DNA from: an uncultured Emergencia sp.
GTDB taxonomy: Bacteria > Bacillota > Clostridia > Peptostreptococcales > Anaerovoracaceae
DNA: 7,366 nt
Assembly: GCA_902476665.1 (NCBI GenBank)
Contig: CABSEO010000090.1
Location: forward strand, 1 to 7,366
Direction: 5' to 3'
Shown here: positions 4,485-7,366 of the stretch, piece by piece
Position numbering within the stretch: position 1 is the stretch's first letter
Layout of the letters: every line of letters starts with the position of its first letter
Notes under the pieces: generated by a model
What the model saw: the letters and a program-made list of their open reading frames with translations, nothing else
The model's database searches: none
What the model was told of the DNA's origin: nothing
Translations under genes and position numbers: made by a program

Positions 4485-6308
4485 ATGGTAAAGACAATTC
4501 AGGATATCCTGAAGATTCAGCAGGACACGCTGGAGCGCTTCGGAAACAGAATCGGCAGAGATGATCATAAAATCTATGTCATGACCTGCTGCGGCACAGG
4601 CTGCACCTCATCAGGCGCAGCAAAGAACAGAGAGAAACTGGAAGAGCTTATAGCCAGAGACAGTTATGAGGATAAGGTTGAGATTGTTAAGACCGGATGT
4701 TTCGGCCTTTGTGCAGAAGGACCAATCATGCTGATTTATCCGGAAAATGTGATGTACACCAATGTGACTGTGGATGACGTTAATGAGATCTGGGAAGCAC
4801 ATATCAGAAACGGCAGAGTGGTGGAACGTCTCAAATCAGAAAATGAACTGGATTTCTTCTCAAAGCAGATGAGAATTTCTCTGAGAAACTGCGGAAGAAT
4901 TGATCCGGAAAATATTGATGAATACATAGCCTATAACGGATATCAGGCTTTGAACAAGGTTCTGACGGAAATGGAACCGGAGGACGTTGTGCAGGTAATG
5001 AAGGAGTCCGGACTGCGTGGCCGTGGCGGTGGTGGTTTTCCAACAGGGACAAAGTGGGAATTTGCGGCAAAACAGCAGGTAAAGGAAAAATATGTCTGCT
5101 GTAATGCTGACGAAGGTGACCCTGGTGCATTTATGGACAGATCTGTATTAGAGGGAGATCCTCATTCAGTGATTGAGGCCATGGTGATCGCAGGATATGC
5201 CATCGGAGCATCTCAGGGTTATGTCTATGTCAGGGCAGAATATCCCATTGCGGTGCAGAGATTGGACATTGCGATTAAGCAGGCTGAAGAGTACGGAATT
5301 TTAGGCGATAACGTGCTGGGAACCGGATTTCAGTTTAATCTGGAGATCAGACTGGGGGCCGGCGCCTTTGTCTGCGGTGAAGAGACAGCGTTGATGACTT
5401 CCATTGAGGGAAATCGGGGTGAGCCGAGAATCAAACCTCCGTTTCCGGCTGTTGAAGGGCTCTTTGGGAAGCCAACTATCCTCAACAATGTGGAAACGCT
5501 GTCTAATATTCCGCAGATTATTCTCAACGGACCGGAATGGTTTTGCGGTATTGGAACAGAAAAATCTCATGGAACCAAGGTCTTTGCATTAGGAGGCAAG
5601 ATCAATAACACAGGCCTTGTAGAAGTGCCGATGGGAACGACTCTGCGTGAAATTATCTTTGAAATCGGAGGAGGTATTCCCAACGGAAAGCAATTTAAGG
5701 GAGGCCCGTCGGGAGGCTGTATTCCGGCTGAATTTCTGGATTCACCCATTGACTATGACTCTTTGCTGGAATTGAAATCCATGATGGGTTCGGGCGGAAT
5801 GATCGTCATGGATGAAGATACCTGTATGGTGGACATTGCCAAATTTTATCTGGAGTTTACTGTGGAAGAATCCTGCGGAAAATGCCCGCCGTGTCGTATT
5901 GGTACAAAGCGGATGCTGGAAATTCTCACGAAGATCACTGATGGGAAGGGAACACTGGAGGATCTTGCTGATCTGGAATACCTTGCCAAGAATATACAGA
6001 AGGGGGCATTGTGCGGTCTGGGTCAGACAGCGCCGAACCCTGTTCTTTCCACTCTGAAATATTTCAGAGATGAGTATGTTGCCCATGTAGTAGACAAGAA
6101 GTGTCCTGCAGGTGTGTGCGTGTCCATGCTTCGCTATATGGTAGTGGAAGAGCTGTGTAAACACTGTGGATTATGTGCAAAAAACTGTCCTGCACAATGT
6201 ATTTCAGGAAACAAGAACACATCTTATGTGATTGATAATGAAAAATGTCTCAAGTGTGGCGTCTGCATGGAGAAATGTCCGTTCAAGGCTATCATGAAGA
6301 ACGCATAA
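4485..6308 (+). CDS. hydB: NuoF/HydB-type NADH-binding flavoprotein of module 2 (NuoF2)
   Basis: A 607-residue FMN and iron-sulfur subunit that exchanges electrons with NAD(H) and is the likely bifurcation site in HydABC-type enzymes. Domains: thioredoxin-like [2Fe-2S] (Cys35, Cys40, Cys72, Cys76); FMN/NADH domain with GLRGRGGGGFPTG from Gly176 and NADEGDPGAF; SLBB region; N3-type [4Fe-4S] site (Cys464, Cys467, Cys470, Cys510); and two ferredoxin sites (Cys558/561/564/568 and Cys588/591/594/598). The NADH contacts known from complex I are all present: Phe185, Phe193, Glu299-Glu300 in GEETA, Lys317 and Phe320 in KPPFPA. An oddity is QFK-GGPSGG at 403-411, which lacks the four residues (AVQI in NuoF1) usually found between FK and GGPSGG. 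AGGAGG (4474-4479) lies 5 bases before the start. It is a clear paralogue of NuoF1, about half identical by eye. Confidence 0.95.
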   Translation: MVKTIQDILKIQQDTLERFGNRIGRDDHKIYVMTCCGTGCTSSGAAKNREKLEELIARDSYEDKVEIVKTGCFGLCAEGPIMLIYPENVMYTNVTVDDVNEIWEAHIRNGRVVERLKSENELDFFSKQMRISLRNCGRIDPENIDEYIAYNGYQALNKVLTEMEPEDVVQVMKESGLRGRGGGGFPTGTKWEFAAKQQVKEKYVCCNADEGDPGAFMDRSVLEGDPHSVIEAMVIAGYAIGASQGYVYVRAEYPIAVQRLDIAIKQAEEYGILGDNVLGTGFQFNLEIRLGAGAFVCGEETALMTSIEGNRGEPRIKPPFPAVEGLFGKPTILNNVETLSNIPQIILNGPEWFCGIGTEKSHGTKVFALGGKINNTGLVEVPMGTTLREIIFEIGGGIPNGKQFKGGPSGGCIPAEFLDSPIDYDSLLELKSMMGSGGMIVMDEDTCMVDIAKFYLEFTVEESCGKCPPCRIGTKRMLEILTKITDGKGTLEDLADLEYLAKNIQKGALCGLGQTAPNPVLSTLKYFRDEYVAHVVDKKCPAGVCVSMLRYMVVEELCKHCGLCAKNCPAQCISGNKNTSYVIDNEKCLKCGVCMEKCPFKAIMKNA

Positions 6309-6329
6309 AGGAAAGGAGGGTAACTGATT

Positions 6330-7366
6330 ATGGAAAACAAGAAAAGAGTACAGCTTACCATAGACGGTATGGCCGTCAATGTGCCTGAGGATTATACCAT
6401 TCTCAGAGCTGCGAAAGAAGTCAATATTAAAATTCCCACCCTCTGCTTCCTGAAAGACATCTGTGAGATTGGATGCTGCCGTATGTGTCTTGTGGAGGTA
6501 CAGGGTATGAAAAACTGGCAGGCTTCCTGTGTTCAGAAGGTGGCAGAAGGTATGGTGGTGAAAACCCATACTCCTGATATTCTTAATTTCAGAAAGAAGA
6601 ATCTGGAACTGATTTTATCCAATCATCCTGCCATGTGTCAGAGCTGCAACAGAGGCTCAACAGGATGTGAACTGAAAACGCTGGCAAATACCATGGAAAC
6701 AGAGTTTGCGAATTATGCTAAAAATCAGGAAGTTATTACGGCCAATCAGGTGATGGAAATTGATAACGGAATTTCTATCATGCGAGACCCCAACAGATGT
6801 ATTTTATGCAGACGATGTATCAGTGTATGTCATAATGTACAGACGGTAGGAGCCATTGATGTGATCAACAGAGGGTTCAGCACCGTGGTGGGTACCACTT
6901 TTAACAGACCGATAGACGAATCCCGGTGTGTAAACTGCGGACAGTGCATCAACGTCTGTCCGACAGGAGCACTGCAGGAACACTCCAGTGCTGATGAGTT
7001 CTGGGAGATCCTGAAAGATCCGGCCAAGCAGGTGATCGTGCAGACTGCGCCGGCTGTGAGAGCAGCTTTGGGAGAAGAATTCGGGATGCCGATCGGTACT
7101 GATGTAACCGGAAAGATGGTGACAGCATTGCGTATGCTGGGATTTGATAAAATCTTCGATACGGATACTGCTGCGGATCTGACCATTATGGAGGAAGGAA
7201 CGGAACTTCTGAAACGGCTCAAAGGAGAAGGCAAACTGCCTCTCATTACTTCCTGTTCTCCGGGGTGGATCAAGTTTTGCGAGCATTTCTTTCCTGATAT
7301 GCTGGATCATCTTTCTTCCTGCAAATCACCTCATGAGATGATGGGTGCGATTATTAAATCTTATTA
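6330..7366 (+). CDS. hydA: [FeFe] hydrogenase catalytic subunit of module 2 (HydA2), 3'-truncated by the window
   Basis: The frame is open from ATG 6330 to the window end (345 codons plus two bases), with AGGAGG at 6314-6319. Seen: [2Fe-2S] domain (Cys39, Cys50, Cys53, Cys67), His-ligated [4Fe-4S] site (His99, Cys103, Cys106, Cys113), two [4Fe-4S] sites (Cys157/160/163/167 and Cys200/203/206/210), the ADLTIMEEGTE segment and L1 (TSCSPGW, Thr307-Trp313). Motifs L2 and L3 lie beyond the window. The CpI proton-path Glu pair, first L1 Cys and Ser are conserved. Odd points: Ser310 replaces the second Cys of the L1 pair; six residues, not five, separate Cys106 and Cys113; and two extra Cys (45 and 49) flank the [2Fe-2S] ligands. 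Canonical partners NuoE2 and NuoF2 precede it, so it is the catalytic subunit of an HndABCD/HydABC-type enzyme producing or oxidising H2 with ferredoxin and NAD(H). Confidence 0.93.
   Translation, partial: MENKKRVQLTIDGMAVNVPEDYTILRAAKEVNIKIPTLCFLKDICEIGCCRMCLVEVQGMKNWQASCVQKVAEGMVVKTHTPDILNFRKKNLELILSNHPAMCQSCNRGSTGCELKTLANTMETEFANYAKNQEVITANQVMEIDNGISIMRDPNRCILCRRCISVCHNVQTVGAIDVINRGFSTVVGTTFNRPIDESRCVNCGQCINVCPTGALQEHSSADEFWEILKDPAKQVIVQTAPAVRAALGEEFGMPIGTDVTGKMVTALRMLGFDKIFDTDTAADLTIMEEGTELLKRLKGEGKLPLITSCSPGWIKFCEHFFPDMLDHLSSCKSPHEMMGAIIKSY

Noticed and set aside
3962..4486. A 174-codon minus-strand frame antisense to NuoE2
   Set aside because: It mirrors NuoE2 almost exactly; NuoE2 has all four cluster Cys and a ribosome binding site, while this frame has no identifiable domain.
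6804..7310. Two overlapping minus-strand frames antisense to HydA2
   Set aside because: They fall inside the unmistakable ferredoxin and H-cluster domains of HydA2 and carry no motifs.
1..7366. CRISPR arrays, insertion sequences, tRNA or rRNA genes, attachment sites
   Set aside because: No spaced direct repeats, transposase motifs, cloverleaf-like segments or rRNA signatures were seen in any part of the window.

Overview
The window is a hydrogen-metabolism locus from an anaerobic Gram-positive bacterium. It most likely comes from the class Clostridia, perhaps Lachnospiraceae; the genus cannot be told from the sequence. The evidence is strong AGGAGG-type ribosome binding sites before every gene, moderate base composition, a consensus sigma-A promoter, an operator matching the Rex core, and two clustered NuoF-plus-[FeFe]-hydrogenase gene sets of the kind found in fermentative or acetogenic clostridia. 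All genes are on the + strand.

Layout. (1) Bases 1-51 are the last codons of a gene that begins outside the window, probably a NuoE-type [2Fe-2S] subunit. (2) 53-1939 encodes a 628-residue NuoF/HydB-type flavoprotein (NuoF1). (3) 1954-3660 encodes a complete 568-residue [FeFe] hydrogenase (HydA1). Together these are the end of module 1, closed by a compound intrinsic terminator at 3685-3748. (4) 3661-3985 is a 325-base control region. It holds that terminator, a near-consensus promoter (TTGACA, 17 bases, TAGAAT; 3782-3810), a 36-base perfect palindrome made of two 14-base palindromes that each match the Rex core (3829-3864), and a leader with a very short ORF and a second, overlapping coding-like frame. 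(5) Module 2 follows: NuoE2 (3986-4471), NuoF2 (4485-6308) and HydA2 (6330 to the window end, 3'-truncated).

How the genes work together. Each module has the make-up of a soluble trimeric, NuoE/NuoF-linked [FeFe] hydrogenase (HydABC or HndABCD type). Such enzymes couple H2 formation or uptake to ferredoxin and a pyridine nucleotide by flavin-based electron bifurcation. Module 2 looks canonical: every residue of the NADH site that I can place is conserved in NuoF2, and its promoter carries a likely NADH/NAD+-responsive repressor site. Module 1 is different: NuoF1 keeps the FMN and cluster-binding residues, but three of the residues that contact NADH in complex I are replaced (Phe to Gln, Glu to Gly, Phe to Arg). 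The simplest reading is two side-by-side hydrogenases with different nucleotide or electron-carrier specificity and separate transcriptional control. The specificity part is inference.

Limits. I could not run searches. Family assignments rest on motifs and residue counts. Statements about complex I and CpI residue roles are from memory of those families.
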